64,000 nt of DNA, from contig NZ_CP022823.1 in assembly GCF_002269255.1 (NCBI RefSeq), positions 3,410,001-3,474,000 on the forward strand, written 5' to 3'. Below, in pieces: positions 32,294-40,302 of the stretch. The stretch comes from Klebsiella quasivariicola (lineage in GTDB: Bacteria > Pseudomonadota > Gammaproteobacteria > Enterobacterales > Enterobacteriaceae). Made by a program: the position numbers and the translations under genes. Numbering within the stretch: the stretch's first letter is position 1; each line of letters starts with the position of its first letter. The notes below the pieces were generated by a model. It worked only from the letters and a program-made list of their open reading frames with translations, was not told the origin of the DNA and made no database searches.

Positions 32294-33816
32294 CAGTAAT
32301 CCTCCAGCATACGGGCCGCCTGACGACGACGGCGTGAGCTTGCCTTCACCGGCCCTTTGTTAATTTCACGACTGGCGAAGTACGCCAGCGCCAGTGCGAT
32401 GGCTGAATCCCCGTGACGCTTGCCACTGTCAGACTTCGCTTTTGAGCGCTGTTCCGGCACGCGGGGAACGCCGTTTACCACCTGAACGGCCCGCAGGTCA
32501 TCCAGCGTATCTTCATCCTTCGGTAAATCCACCAGGTTGCCATCTTCCAGCGCAGCCTTGACCGGCGGCATATGCTCGCGATACCAGTTTTCAGTTGGCA
32601 TCACCTGCTTAACCCGGCTGGAGCCGTAGCGCTGCATGGCGTATTCGGCGAGGTAAGAGCCGTTACCACGGGCATCAAGCGCCGCGCCCATCAGGTTTGG
32701 CAGGCCATCCATCAGGTACCAGGCGATTTGCTCCTGCTGTTTGAACGGCACGTTGCGCAGCTCCAGCACGAACGGCACGCGGCGAACCAGGTTCTTCTCC
32801 TGCAGCAGGGGATAGTCCACCGACAGGTCACCGCTGCGGCCAAAGTCGCGACCCAGGAAAGAACGTGCGTCAGCGGGGAGCGCCTCCAGCAACGGTTTCA
32901 GATGTGTATCAAGCCACTCCTGCGTCTCGCTCCAGCGGACATCATCGGGCTTCAGCTCGTAACCCTCCGGGCAGGTCAGACGCAACACCGGCGTGCCAGC
33001 CGACATACGGGACTCAATCAGGGCGCGGGACAGCCAGGCTCCGCCACCGTTGGCCGGAACACAGTCAAGCTCCTCCGATGCACCGGCACCGTAGAATTTG
33101 TACACCGATGCCATCCACGCCTGCTCGGATGCTTCCGACCATTCTTTCCCGGTACGCAGGCAGACGCGGTGGAACAGCCCTTGGGACACAGCCTCCTGAA
33201 AAGTAATGCGATGTACGCTGCCCCCCTGACGCCCGGCCCGGATATCACCGATAAGCGTATTGAACGGGTTATCGTCACCGTCATGGGTGGAGATAACGCG
33301 CACTTTACCGCCCCAGATAAGCATCGCCAGCGCCGCCTTCAGCAGTTCGTCCAGTTGCTCATGGAACGCCGCTTCGTCGATAACGATGATGCCCTGACGG
33401 CCACGCAGGTTAGACGGACGGCTGGAGAGCGCGACAACGCGGAAGCCGGAGTCAGGGAATTTGATGGTGTAGGTCTTGATATGCTTGTCGTCTTCGTCCT
33501 CTTCCCAGAAACCCTCTTCGATTTCACTGGCGGCATAGTTGAATGCCCGCGCCCACATCGCACACGCCTGGATATATTCGACGGTCATGTCCTGGTTATA
33601 GGCGATGTAATACACGTTCATCCCACCCGCAGGGGCTGAAGAGGCTGCGGTCAGCACGTCATCGGACGCCTCAGCCCAGGTGATACCGGTTCGGCGGCTC
33701 TTCTCAATCACCTTGAGCGGAGACGTGTCAGCCACCCAGCGCTGCTGGTAGGGCATCAGAACGGCGGGGATATCCAGCGCCGAGGTGTCAGGCAAAACAG
33801 GAGCAAGCTGGCTCAT
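32293..33816 (-). CDS. Terminase large subunit (Mu gp28-like)
   Basis: A 507-residue packaging ATPase/nuclease. EKSRRTGITWAEASDD is a Walker A-type motif (residues about 38-53) and GIIVIDEAAFHEQLDE the Walker B; ISTHDGDDNPFN is the coupling motif. The nuclease half has SFLGRDFGRSGDLSV and LDARGNGSYLAEY. As in Mu it would package by headful starting in the left host flank. Confidence 0.94.
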   Translation of the reverse strand: MSQLAPVLPDTSALDIPAVLMPYQQRWVADTSPLKVIEKSRRTGITWAEASDDVLTAASSAPAGGMNVYYIAYNQDMTVEYIQACAMWARAFNYAASEIEEGFWEEDEDDKHIKTYTIKFPDSGFRVVALSSRPSNLRGRQGIIVIDEAAFHEQLDELLKAALAMLIWGGKVRVISTHDGDDNPFNTLIGDIRAGRQGGSVHRITFQEAVSQGLFHRVCLRTGKEWSEASEQAWMASVYKFYGAGASEELDCVPANGGGAWLSRALIESRMSAGTPVLRLTCPEGYELKPDDVRWSETQEWLDTHLKPLLEALPADARSFLGRDFGRSGDLSVDYPLLQEKNLVRRVPFVLELRNVPFKQQEQIAWYLMDGLPNLMGAALDARGNGSYLAEYAMQRYGSSRVKQVMPTENWYREHMPPVKAALEDGNLVDLPKDEDTLDDLRAVQVVNGVPRVPEQRSKAKSDSGKRHGDSAIALALAYFASREINKGPVKASSRRRRQAARMLEDY

Positions 33817-34361
33817 GAGGCAATCCCCAGAATTTCACGACGCAGCGCCTGTACCGCATCGGTTGACAGTCCACCCTTACGGGCAATTTTCTCGGCGTTG
33901 CTGGCCGCCTGCTGCGCTCTGGCCCGGACTTCAGACTGGAACTTCTTGAGGTTGACGGAAGCGCGGGACAGCGTGGCCACGTTCTTTGCCACCTTCGACA
34001 ACAGCGCCACGCGCTCTTTGGGGTCGACTTCGCCTTCTTCCGCTTCCTGCAGCTGGACGATGCTCTCGAACAGCTCGGTCTGAATCAGGGCGATCACCGC
34101 CTCCGAACGTGCATCCTGATCGTCAGCCGCACCTTCGGTCAGCATCCGGGCCGCTTCAGTGGCTGCACGGATAGCGCCATAGCGGCGCTCAATCTTCTGG
34201 CCATAGCGATGGATAGCCGATTTGCTGATGACATAACCCTGCTCACGCAGCAGGGACTCCAGCTCGTTATACCCGCTGAAGCCGGATTCAGTCAGCGCCC
34301 GCTCAAGCCAGCGACGCACGTCTTCCGGCAGCTTTTCTATCGTGCTGCGTCTGGCCATCAT
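33813..34361 (-). CDS. DUF3486 protein (Mu gp27-like, probable small terminase)
   Basis: A 182-residue protein with an N-terminal helix-turn-helix (LPEDVRRWLERALTESGFSG; LREQGYVISKSAIHRYGQKI) and a long helical C-terminus. In Mu the gp27 homologue precedes the large terminase and is thought to be the small subunit. Overlaps the large subunit by four bases. Confidence 0.88.
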   Translation of the reverse strand: MMARRSTIEKLPEDVRRWLERALTESGFSGYNELESLLREQGYVISKSAIHRYGQKIERRYGAIRAATEAARMLTEGAADDQDARSEAVIALIQTELFESIVQLQEAEEGEVDPKERVALLSKVAKNVATLSRASVNLKKFQSEVRARAQQAASNAEKIARKGGLSTDAVQALRREILGIAS

Positions 34362-34669
34362 TCACTCCAGTACTTTTCCGGGCGGGCGATACCGGGGCCG
34401 CATTCCACGGTATATTCCACCAGGTCAACGCCGAGGCGGGTCAGGTCGGCAAACCAGTCGCCGGAGGGTTTTTTCTCCAGATCAACCATCTTGCGGTCGG
34501 ACAGATAATCCAGCTCACGGCGCAGCTCCAGCGGAGTGGTGTCCGGGTAGATGGCGCGGGACACGTCCAGCAGCAGCGTCTCGCTGGCGGTGTACGGGCG
34601 GGTTTTGTTCAGAGCAACCAGCAGACTCCAGCGCAGGGATTCCCGGCGCACGCGGGCGATATCAACCAT
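34358..34669 (-). CDS. Mu gp26-like conserved protein
   Basis: A 103-residue protein, MVDIARVRRESLRWSLLVAL at its start, with RAIYPDTTPLELRRELDYLS and a winged-helix-like KMVDLEKKPSGDWFADLTRL. It belongs to a small conserved family located before gp27 in Mu-like phages. It may help packaging; role unknown. It overlaps gp27 by four bases. Confidence 0.82.
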   Translation of the reverse strand: MVDIARVRRESLRWSLLVALNKTRPYTASETLLLDVSRAIYPDTTPLELRRELDYLSDRKMVDLEKKPSGDWFADLTRLGVDLVEYTVECGPGIARPEKYWSE

Positions 34670-34994
34670 GGTGACCTCCTGTATGACGATACTGCTGTAC
34701 CACTTCCAGTTTGTTGTAGAGTGCGTCCAGCTTGGCCTCGATGACCGTCTGCCCACGGATGTAATCCTCGCGGCGGACGTAGTTCAGCGGTAAATCCGCC
34801 TTAAACCGCATAAATTCTTTTTCCAGCTCGCCCCAGTTGGAAGCGGACTGTTGCAGCGACTGCTCAAGAGAGGCGAACCGCGCCGCCTGGCGCTCCTCCG
34901 CTTTACTGAACAGCCACTTGGCCATACCGCCGACAAAGCTCATGAAGGTGATGAGAAAGCCCACCACCGTCCAGAATTCAACCTGCAACGTCAT
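34662..34994 (-). CDS. DUF2730 membrane protein (Mu gp25-like)
   Basis: A 110-residue protein with one N-terminal membrane segment (WTVVGFLITFMSFVGGMAKW, residues about 8-27) and a charged coiled coil. It matches the DUF2730 family found between lysis and head genes of Mu-like phages. Function unknown. The ORF extends to 35054, but the start at 34994 overlaps the spanin stop by four bases as expected. Confidence 0.85.
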   Translation of the reverse strand: MTLQVEFWTVVGFLITFMSFVGGMAKWLFSKAEERQAARFASLEQSLQQSASNWGELEKEFMRFKADLPLNYVRREDYIRGQTVIEAKLDALYNKLEVVQQYRHTGGHHG

Positions 34995-35644
34995 TTCTGT
35001 AATCCTTCCCGTTCGTCCAGCAGCCCGTTTATCTGGCTGCGCCAGATGCGGCACTGCTTCGCGTTGTCGATGATGTTGGCGAGGACATCACGCTGGGAGA
35101 CGCCTGAGTTGCGTAGCCAGGCGTCAGCGGCTTCAGGTTGCCCGGACGCTGCGCCAGTGCCGGTGCCAGCGGCGGCAGTTGCGTCTGAATGACCGGTGTC
35201 GACGGATGCGTTGTCATATCCGAGCGCGGCGTTGTACTGGCGCACGAAACCGCGAGTAAACACGCACTCAATGGGATGGCTCTTACCTTTTTCATCAATC
35301 CAGCGCTGTGTGACATCGTTAATTTGCCCCTGTAGTTGTTTGTTCTGGCTCTCCAGTTGAGCAATCTGCTCAAGGTAACTGGCTTCAGCCTGCTGCCCGG
35401 CGGCTACCTGTTCCTGATACCGTTTCGCCCAAGCCCGCAACGCAGCGTTCTCAAGCGTTGCCTGCTCCGTTTTGTACGTGTCGAATGCTGACTGCAACTC
35501 ACTGACCGCCTTATCGCCGTCGCGCGTGGCGTTTTCATGCCCGCTTTTGTAGCCCAGGTAATAAAGCCCAATCAGAAAAGCATTTATGACCACCGCCAGC
35601 AGCAGACTGCGCCACGGCAGATTTTTTAGCAGGTTAGTCCACAC
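34991..35644 (-). CDS. Rz-like inner-membrane spanin (GTG start)
   Basis: A 217-residue i-spanin. Starting from GTG at 35644 with GGGGAGGCGG before it, the protein reads VWTNLLKNLPWRSLLLAVVI, with one membrane segment and a long periplasmic coiled coil (residues about 45-140). The C-terminal part carries Ala/Gly-rich linker and DVLANIIDNAKQC, seen in DUF2514-type spanins. It overlaps the transglycosylase stop and contains the Rz1 gene in another frame. Confidence 0.82.
   Translation of the reverse strand: MWTNLLKNLPWRSLLLAVVINAFLIGLYYLGYKSGHENATRDGDKAVSELQSAFDTYKTEQATLENAALRAWAKRYQEQVAAGQQAEASYLEQIAQLESQNKQLQGQINDVTQRWIDEKGKSHPIECVFTRGFVRQYNAALGYDNASVDTGHSDATAAAGTGTGAASGQPEAADAWLRNSGVSQRDVLANIIDNAKQCRIWRSQINGLLDEREGLQK
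35029..35295 (-). CDS. Rz1-like spanin lipoprotein nested in Rz
   Basis: An 88-residue lipoprotein wholly within the spanin gene in another frame. MKKVRAIPLSACLLAVSC ends in a lipobox (LAVSC, Cys18), then the mature part is Pro/Thr/Ser-rich (TQLPPLAPALAQRPGN). Full nesting is one of the known Rz/Rz1 layouts. Confidence 0.8.
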   Translation of the reverse strand: MKKVRAIPLSACLLAVSCASTTPRSDMTTHPSTPVIQTQLPPLAPALAQRPGNLKPLTPGYATQASPSVMSSPTSSTTRSSAASGAAR

Positions 35645-36371
35645 AGCTGCCGCCTCCCCAGGTGAGATAACGCGGGGCCAGTTCGTGCAGGATGCGCTGC
35701 GGATAATGACGGTTCTCCCGCCAGTTGGCAGTGCTGCGTCCGGCATTCACCGTGGCGACATGACCAAACCAGCGGGTGCTGTCCAGCCCCTGCTGCGAGG
35801 CCAGCCGTTTGTCCCGCTGTACCCAGCCCAGACCACCGTTATAGCCTGACAGCGTCATGGCCATACGCTCGCAGTCATTGACGGCGCTGACGCGTTGCCA
35901 CAGCCAGCGGTCATAGCTGACCAGCGCCCGGATGGCCCAAGACGGATTAAACGGTTCACGGCTGTTAAGCCCCGGCATCAGCTGACTTATCCAGTCAGCG
36001 GTGGTGGGCATAAACTGCGCCAGTCCCTGAGCGCCAACCGGCGAGACCGCATCAGGTCGCCAGCCGCTTTCCTGATGCAGCTGCGCGGCGAAGTCGGCCA
36101 CCGGCGCAGACATTCCCCATTCAAGCCGGGCATTACGGATCACATCGTCGCGATACTGCAGCGCGGTCTGCGGTGGCTGGGCAGCGCGGGCCTGACTGAA
36201 GAAGCCGCCACACCAGAGCAGCCAGGCTACCGTTACTGAACCAAAGAGCTGCCACCAGAAACTGTGCTTACCCGTTCGGGCCTGCCCGTGGCGGGCCAGT
36301 TCGATGCCCAGCCCCAGCAGTACCAGCACGGCCCAGACAACCTGAGGCCAGTACATATAGAGGGTCATCAT
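35634..36371 (-). CDS. Lytic transglycosylase endolysin with N-terminal membrane segments
   Basis: A 245-residue SLT-type muramidase. The catalytic Glu is in AAQLHQESGWRPDAVSPVGA, followed by GLAQFMP and MTLSGYNGGLGWVQRD, the standard SLT triad of motifs. Two hydrophobic segments precede the domain (about 8-24 and 41-62), so it may be exported as a signal-anchored enzyme. It overlaps the holin-like gene by one base. Confidence 0.9.
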   Translation of the reverse strand: MMTLYMYWPQVVWAVLVLLGLGIELARHGQARTGKHSFWWQLFGSVTVAWLLWCGGFFSQARAAQPPQTALQYRDDVIRNARLEWGMSAPVADFAAQLHQESGWRPDAVSPVGAQGLAQFMPTTADWISQLMPGLNSREPFNPSWAIRALVSYDRWLWQRVSAVNDCERMAMTLSGYNGGLGWVQRDKRLASQQGLDSTRWFGHVATVNAGRSTANWRENRHYPQRILHELAPRYLTWGGGSCVD

Positions 36372-36721
36372 TAAAGCCCCATCGCTACGGCCAGACAGAC
36401 TGCAGCAACAATCAGCGCACGGCGGATTAGCGCAGCAGAAAAGACCAGGTGAAGGCCAGTCTGGACAGGGAAGCGACCATCAGCCATCAGCCTGTCATCA
36501 TGCTTCAGGTACTGACCGGGACGGGCTTTGGGGAAAAGCGAACGGTCAAGCCAGTAGCCCAATACTGCCGCCAGCGTGATGAGTGATAGCTTGTAGACAA
36601 CCACCGGCAGCTGCTGGGGCGATACCAGACCGATGGTGCCGAGCAGCAGCACAGCGGTCAGCAGCCAGCCGCTGAGACGTGGCTTTTTAACAGGGGGAAT
36701 GAATTTTTTCAGGTTTTTCAT
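36371..36721 (-). CDS. Putative holin
   Basis: A 116-residue protein with three hydrophobic segments (about 18-33, 37-57, 92-115) and a basic start MKNLKKFIPPVKKPRLSGWL. Position at the head of the lysis cassette and before the transglycosylase suggests a class I-type holin. GGAGACGCTC precedes the ATG. No specific family recognised. Confidence 0.75.
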   Translation of the reverse strand: MKNLKKFIPPVKKPRLSGWLLTAVLLLGTIGLVSPQQLPVVVYKLSLITLAAVLGYWLDRSLFPKARPGQYLKHDDRLMADGRFPVQTGLHLVFSAALIRRALIVAAVCLAVAMGL

Positions 36722-36833
36722 GAGCGTCTCCTTGTGTAGTGGAGACAGCATCACAAATGGTCGGGGAAAGGGATTTTAAACAGCGTTAATAGTGAGGATG
36801 CAGACGTGAACCGCATGATGGCTTTGAAAGAAC

Positions 36834-36865
36834 GACCAGCCCGGTGCGGTAACACCAGGCTGGTC
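36834..36865. promoter_or_regulatory. Strong hairpin in the late promoter region
   Basis: GACCAGCC (36834-36841) pairs with GGCTGGTC (36858-36865) and GGTG with CACC inside, 12 pairs with one mismatch. No T run follows on either side. It lies between the holin-like gene and the divergent methylase gene. Confidence 0.6.
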
Positions 36866-36909
36866 ATCAACCCACAGGTATGCACTGTGAGCCGACCAGG
36901 GTTCAGTCA

Positions 36910-36921
36910 GTCTCGCGAGAC
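36910..36921. promoter_or_regulatory. Palindrome GTCTCGCGAGAC, candidate activator site
   Basis: A 12-bp perfect palindrome about 190 bases before the holin-like gene and 48 bases before the methylase gene. Late operons of Mu-like phages are switched on by Mor/C activators that bind dyads; a site here is plausible but unproven. Confidence 0.4.
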
Positions 36922-36968
36922 CAGACTAGCCTGCCATATTTTCATTGATTGCAAAAGGCTTACGGATA

Positions 36969-37739
36969 ATGAAAGAACAATCTTTACCCATCGTCCCATG
37001 GATTGGCGGTAAACGTCGTCTGGCGAAGCATATTTTACCATTGTTTCCGGCCCATACCTGCTATGTGGAGCCGTTCTGCGGGGCAGCTGCGCTCTATTTC
37101 CTAAAGACTCCCAGCAAGACCGAAGTCATTAACGATATCAACGGGGAACTGGTGAACCTCTATCGGGTGGTCAAGCATCATCTGGAAGAATTTATTCGCC
37201 AGTTCAAATGGGCGCTGGTCAGCCGTCAGATTTACAAATGGTTGCAGGATACGCCGGAAGAAACGCTCACCGACATTCAGCGGGCGGCCCGGTTCTACTA
37301 CCTGCAGAAACAGGCATTTGGCGGCAAGGTCGCCGATCACACATTCGGTACCTCTACAACCAGTGCGCCGCGCTTCAATTTGCTGCGTATTGAGGAAGAA
37401 CTGTCGATGGCACACCTGCGCCTGTCGAGAACGCTGATAGAGCATCTGGACTGGCACCAGTGCATAGAGCGATATGATCGCCCGCATACGCTGTTCTACT
37501 GTGACCCACCGTACTGGGGAACGGAAGGCTATGGTGTGGAGTTCGGGCTGGAAAACTATGATCACATGGCAGATTTAGCGCGAAGGATCAAAGGGAAGAT
37601 GATTATATCAGTGAACGATATCCCGGAAATGCGGCAGGTATTCAACGGTCTGAACATGCAGTCGGTTGATATCAGCTACAACCTTAAGGTAACAGGCAAA
37701 CCCAGCCCGAAGAAAGAGCTGGTAATTTGTAATTTTTGA
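36969..37739 (+). CDS. DNA adenine methyltransferase (D12 class) of the transposable phage
   Basis: A 256-residue Dam-like N6-adenine methylase. PWIGGKRRLAKHI and VEPFCGAAALYFLK form the cofactor-binding region and FYCDPPYWGTEGYG contains the catalytic DPPY. The start at 36969 is supported by AAAAGG upstream. It stands alone between late and immunity genes on the plus strand, so it may be expressed separately, perhaps protecting DNA or altering gene control, as mom does in Mu. Confidence 0.92.
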   Translation: MKEQSLPIVPWIGGKRRLAKHILPLFPAHTCYVEPFCGAAALYFLKTPSKTEVINDINGELVNLYRVVKHHLEEFIRQFKWALVSRQIYKWLQDTPEETLTDIQRAARFYYLQKQAFGGKVADHTFGTSTTSAPRFNLLRIEEELSMAHLRLSRTLIEHLDWHQCIERYDRPHTLFYCDPPYWGTEGYGVEFGLENYDHMADLARRIKGKMIISVNDIPEMRQVFNGLNMQSVDISYNLKVTGKPSPKKELVICNF

Positions 37740-37786
37740 AAGAGGTAGTTAAAGGTGGTGGTGCATCTGCAGCACCACCTAAACAT

Positions 37787-38320
37787 TTAATCCTGCCTTG
37801 GACAAGTCCAATAATCATTATCTGGCTCTGGTGAATAAGCTTTCAAACAACCTGCTCGCGGGGTCTTACCATCATCTGTCATAGGAACTTTTTCCTTATC
37901 AAGTTTCACGGTCAGGTCTCCACCAGGAACATCCGTTTTATCGAAAAAAACAGCCTGACATGCTGATTTAGATATTTTCACTTCGTGGGCATTATTTGAT
38001 ATGAACAAATAACAATTATGACCAGAGGCTATGTAGTCACTTGGAATATTATTTTCGTCTTTAATATGAAACTGCACCGTTGTCACCGGGCGTTCGCTAT
38101 CCTCGGATACTTCGACTTTTTCAAAACTGTCCGCGTACTTATCCAGGCCGGGGAGTTGTTGGCGAATAAACGGTAATTCGCGATTTACAACCGGATTATC
38201 TGTTTCAACGCTAAAAACCGCGTGCTCCTTAGCTGTGGTGGACGTATCAGCAGGATCGGTATTATCTCCACACCCAGATAAAACAAATATCAACGGTAAA
38301 AATAATTTGCGCATAGTCAT
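37787..38320 (-). CDS. Lipoprotein next to the repressor gene
   Basis: A 177-residue predicted lipoprotein. RKLFLPLIFVLSGCGDN is a short signal with lipobox LSGC. The mature part has about four Cys and is acidic (DPADTSTTAKE; WTCPRQD at the end). It lies convergent with the methylase gene and downstream of the repressor gene on the same strand, so it is probably expressed from the prophage. Lysogeny-expressed lipoproteins often block receptors for related phages; that role is inference. Confidence 0.72.
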   Translation of the reverse strand: MTMRKLFLPLIFVLSGCGDNTDPADTSTTAKEHAVFSVETDNPVVNRELPFIRQQLPGLDKYADSFEKVEVSEDSERPVTTVQFHIKDENNIPSDYIASGHNCYLFISNNAHEVKISKSACQAVFFDKTDVPGGDLTVKLDKEKVPMTDDGKTPRAGCLKAYSPEPDNDYWTCPRQD

Positions 38321-38355
38321 GTCCTTATACCTCTAATGTTCTTAATAGGAACAGA

Positions 38356-38766
38356 TTAACCCGTATTTTTTAATCTTTCGAACGCTGCGGACAGCTCCTT
38401 AAGCTGTTTTTCCATATCAATCATTCGCTGTTTTTCCTCAGCGCCTCGCAGCAACTCTTTTCGCACCTCTGGCTCCAGTTGGTTGAGCAGCTCCAATAAC
38501 TTCAGATCAGACTGGTTGAAATGCTGCTCCTGATTAGCTGGCTGTGCTTTCTCTACCCCAACAGCTTCCCCTTTACCAGTAAGTAGCCAATCTATTGATA
38601 TGTTCAAATGGGTGCTTAGCGCAACAAGAGCCTCTGCATTAGGTTCTCTCTCTCCACGCAGATAGTTTTGAAGTGAGCGATATGGAATTTTTGACAAGTC
38701 TGACAATGCCTTAATTGTCAGACCCTTAGCATCCATCGCTTCGCGCAATCTCTCTTTTATACTCAT
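38356..38766 (-). CDS. Phage repressor (HTH, Mu c-like position)
   Basis: A 136-residue protein. Residues 1-60 are an HTH_XRE domain (MSIKERLREAMDAKGLTIKA; IPYRSLQNYLRGEREPNAEA). Residues 75-136 form a helical coil (LKLLELLNQLEPEVRKELLR) for oligomerisation. No S24 peptidase domain is present, so RecA-driven self-cleavage is not expected. It is divergent from the early operon with the operator region between. Confidence 0.88.
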   Translation of the reverse strand: MSIKERLREAMDAKGLTIKALSDLSKIPYRSLQNYLRGEREPNAEALVALSTHLNISIDWLLTGKGEAVGVEKAQPANQEQHFNQSDLKLLELLNQLEPEVRKELLRGAEEKQRMIDMEKQLKELSAAFERLKNTG

Positions 38767-38782
38767 TTGAACATATCTCAAT

Positions 38783-38848
38783 TTGACATACCCGTTTGGG
38801 TGCGTACAATAGACCCAATAGAGTACATCATAACCCAACAGGAACACG
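38783..38848 (+). promoter_or_regulatory. Early promoter and operator region of the transposable phage
   Basis: TTGACA (38783-38788), a 16-base spacer and TACAAT (38805-38810) give a strong rightward promoter. The spacer contains the palindrome ACCCGTTTGGGT (38790-38801). Further ACCCAA half-sites follow at 38813 and 38833. These are likely binding sites of the repressor or Ner-like protein. Confidence 0.72.
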
Positions 38849-38854
38849 GTGCAT

Positions 38855-39079
38855 ATGAACAAACAACAAGTTCGGGCACGGCTGGTTGAAAGAGGCAGTA
38901 GCTTGCGCCAGTTCGCGCTTAACGCGGGCTATGAGCCACGAACAGTCACCCAGGCTGTCAGCCGCTGGGCAGGCAAAAGCGAACTTCCACGCGGTCGTTT
39001 GACTTATCGGATTTTGCGAGACCTTTCGGTCGCAATAGGCAAAGAAGTTACCCCCGGCATCCTCAAGGAGGCGTCATGA
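38855..39079 (+). CDS. Ner-like DNA-binding protein
   Basis: A 74- or 76-residue protein, MNKQQVRARLVERGSSLRQF from the second Met. The whole protein is a single helix-turn-helix domain (SLRQFALNAGYEPRTVTQAV), as in Mu Ner and Nlp-type regulators. It is the first gene of the early operon. It overlaps the next gene by four bases. Confidence 0.8.
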   Translation: MNKQQVRARLVERGSSLRQFALNAGYEPRTVTQAVSRWAGKSELPRGRLTYRILRDLSVAIGKEVTPGILKEAS

Positions 39080-39381
39080 GTAAACCAAATACATCAAGCT
39101 CAGGTACCCGTATTTTGCGTGTCCTTAAGGCTTTACGCGGTCACGCTCTGAACGGTGTTTCTAACGGCGAGCTGGCGTCAGCTCTGGGCGAGTCCCCGGC
39201 GAATATCAATCGGGCGCTCAATACCCTTATCGAAGAAGGACTGGCCCTGAAACTGGATAACGGGCGTTTTGCCCCAGGAGTCCAGCTCTTACAAATCGCC
39301 ATGGCGCACAGTACCGAAATGGCGCGGGCGCAGGATCGTATCAATGAAATTAACCAGCGTGTTATGGCTGGTAGTCGCTAA
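39076..39381 (+). CDS. Winged-helix protein (IclR-like N-terminal domain)
   Basis: A 101-residue protein. RILRVLKALRGHALNGVSNG and ELASALGESPANINRALNTL with LIEEGLALKLDNGRFAPG form an IclR-type winged helix. A C-terminal charged helix follows. Such proteins are common at this position in BcepMu-like early operons. The target is unknown. Confidence 0.82.
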   Translation: MSKPNTSSSGTRILRVLKALRGHALNGVSNGELASALGESPANINRALNTLIEEGLALKLDNGRFAPGVQLLQIAMAHSTEMARAQDRINEINQRVMAGSR

Positions 39382-39390
39382 GGAGTTGAA

Positions 39391-40299
39391 ATGGGACGCA
39401 CAAAATCACAACCAGTTGAACTAGTGGAAGATGCACCGCTGACCGATGGTCTCAGTGTCAGTCTTAATGCTATGTCCGAACATCGCCTCGAAATCATGCA
39501 GCAGTTTGGTGATGGCCTGCCGTATGAACGTGATCGTATTGTCCATGAAACACGTTTTTATATGGCTCAGAGTGCTGAAGCCATGCTGGAGGCGGGTAAA
39601 CGACTGGTAATTCTCAAAGAAAATGAACCACATGGTGACTTCATCGACATCGTTGAGTCTCAGTTGTCCCTATCCAAACGTACCGCGCAGGTGATGATGC
39701 AAGCATCCCTCAAATATTTGTCTCCCAAGCTTGAACCAAAAGCGCAAGCGCTTGCGCTTTTGGGTAAAACAAAGCTGTTTGAGTTGATGACGGAAGATGA
39801 CGAAGACCTCGTCGAATTAGCCGATGGCGGCACGATTGCTGGTATGAGCCTCGATGATATTGATCGCATGACAAGCCGCGAACTGAAAGCGGCCCTACGC
39901 GAAGCGCGTGAAACCAACGCAGCACAACAGCGCGTGCTTGCCGACAAAAACGAAAAAATCGACTCGCTCTCCACAAAACTGGAGAAGAAATCCCGTATCC
40001 AACCGCCCAAGCCTGACGAAGAGGTGAAGAAGCTGCGTGCGGAAGTTACAGCGTTAGCGGTTGAGGCGGAATCTGCCATCGCCGTTCGACTGTCCAGCGC
40101 CTTTGAGACCCTGTGCGCATACTGTGCTGAAAATATGATTGATACCCCCAGAGACTTTATGGCCGGTCTGGTCTGCCAGTTGGAAAGCACCGCGCGTAGC
40201 CTGCGCTCCACATTTGACCTGCCGGACGAGCCGACAGGCAACGCCGCCCCTTCATGGCTGACTGACCCGACGCCAGAGATTAACGGGCAGGAGGCATAA
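39391..40299 (+). CDS. DUF3102 protein
   Basis: A 302-residue protein. YMAQSAEAMLEAGKRLVILK and SLSKRTAQVMMQASLKYL are typical of DUF3102, a family of phage and plasmid proteins with a helical, ParB-HTH-like region. Residues about 165-215 form a coiled coil. It lies directly before the transposase gene, as in BcepMu. Function unknown; a role in transposition targeting or control is possible. Confidence 0.85.
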   Translation: MGRTKSQPVELVEDAPLTDGLSVSLNAMSEHRLEIMQQFGDGLPYERDRIVHETRFYMAQSAEAMLEAGKRLVILKENEPHGDFIDIVESQLSLSKRTAQVMMQASLKYLSPKLEPKAQALALLGKTKLFELMTEDDEDLVELADGGTIAGMSLDDIDRMTSRELKAALREARETNAAQQRVLADKNEKIDSLSTKLEKKSRIQPPKPDEEVKKLRAEVTALAVEAESAIAVRLSSAFETLCAYCAENMIDTPRDFMAGLVCQLESTARSLRSTFDLPDEPTGNAAPSWLTDPTPEINGQEA

Positions 40300-40302
40300 C
40301 CC

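Noticed and set aside
32572..33639. Plus-strand frame of 355 codons
   Set aside because: It is a shadow opposite the phage large terminase gene with clear Walker motifs.
36806..37012. Plus-strand frame before the methylase
   Set aside because: It covers the hairpin and palindrome region, has no start signal and no protein-like composition.
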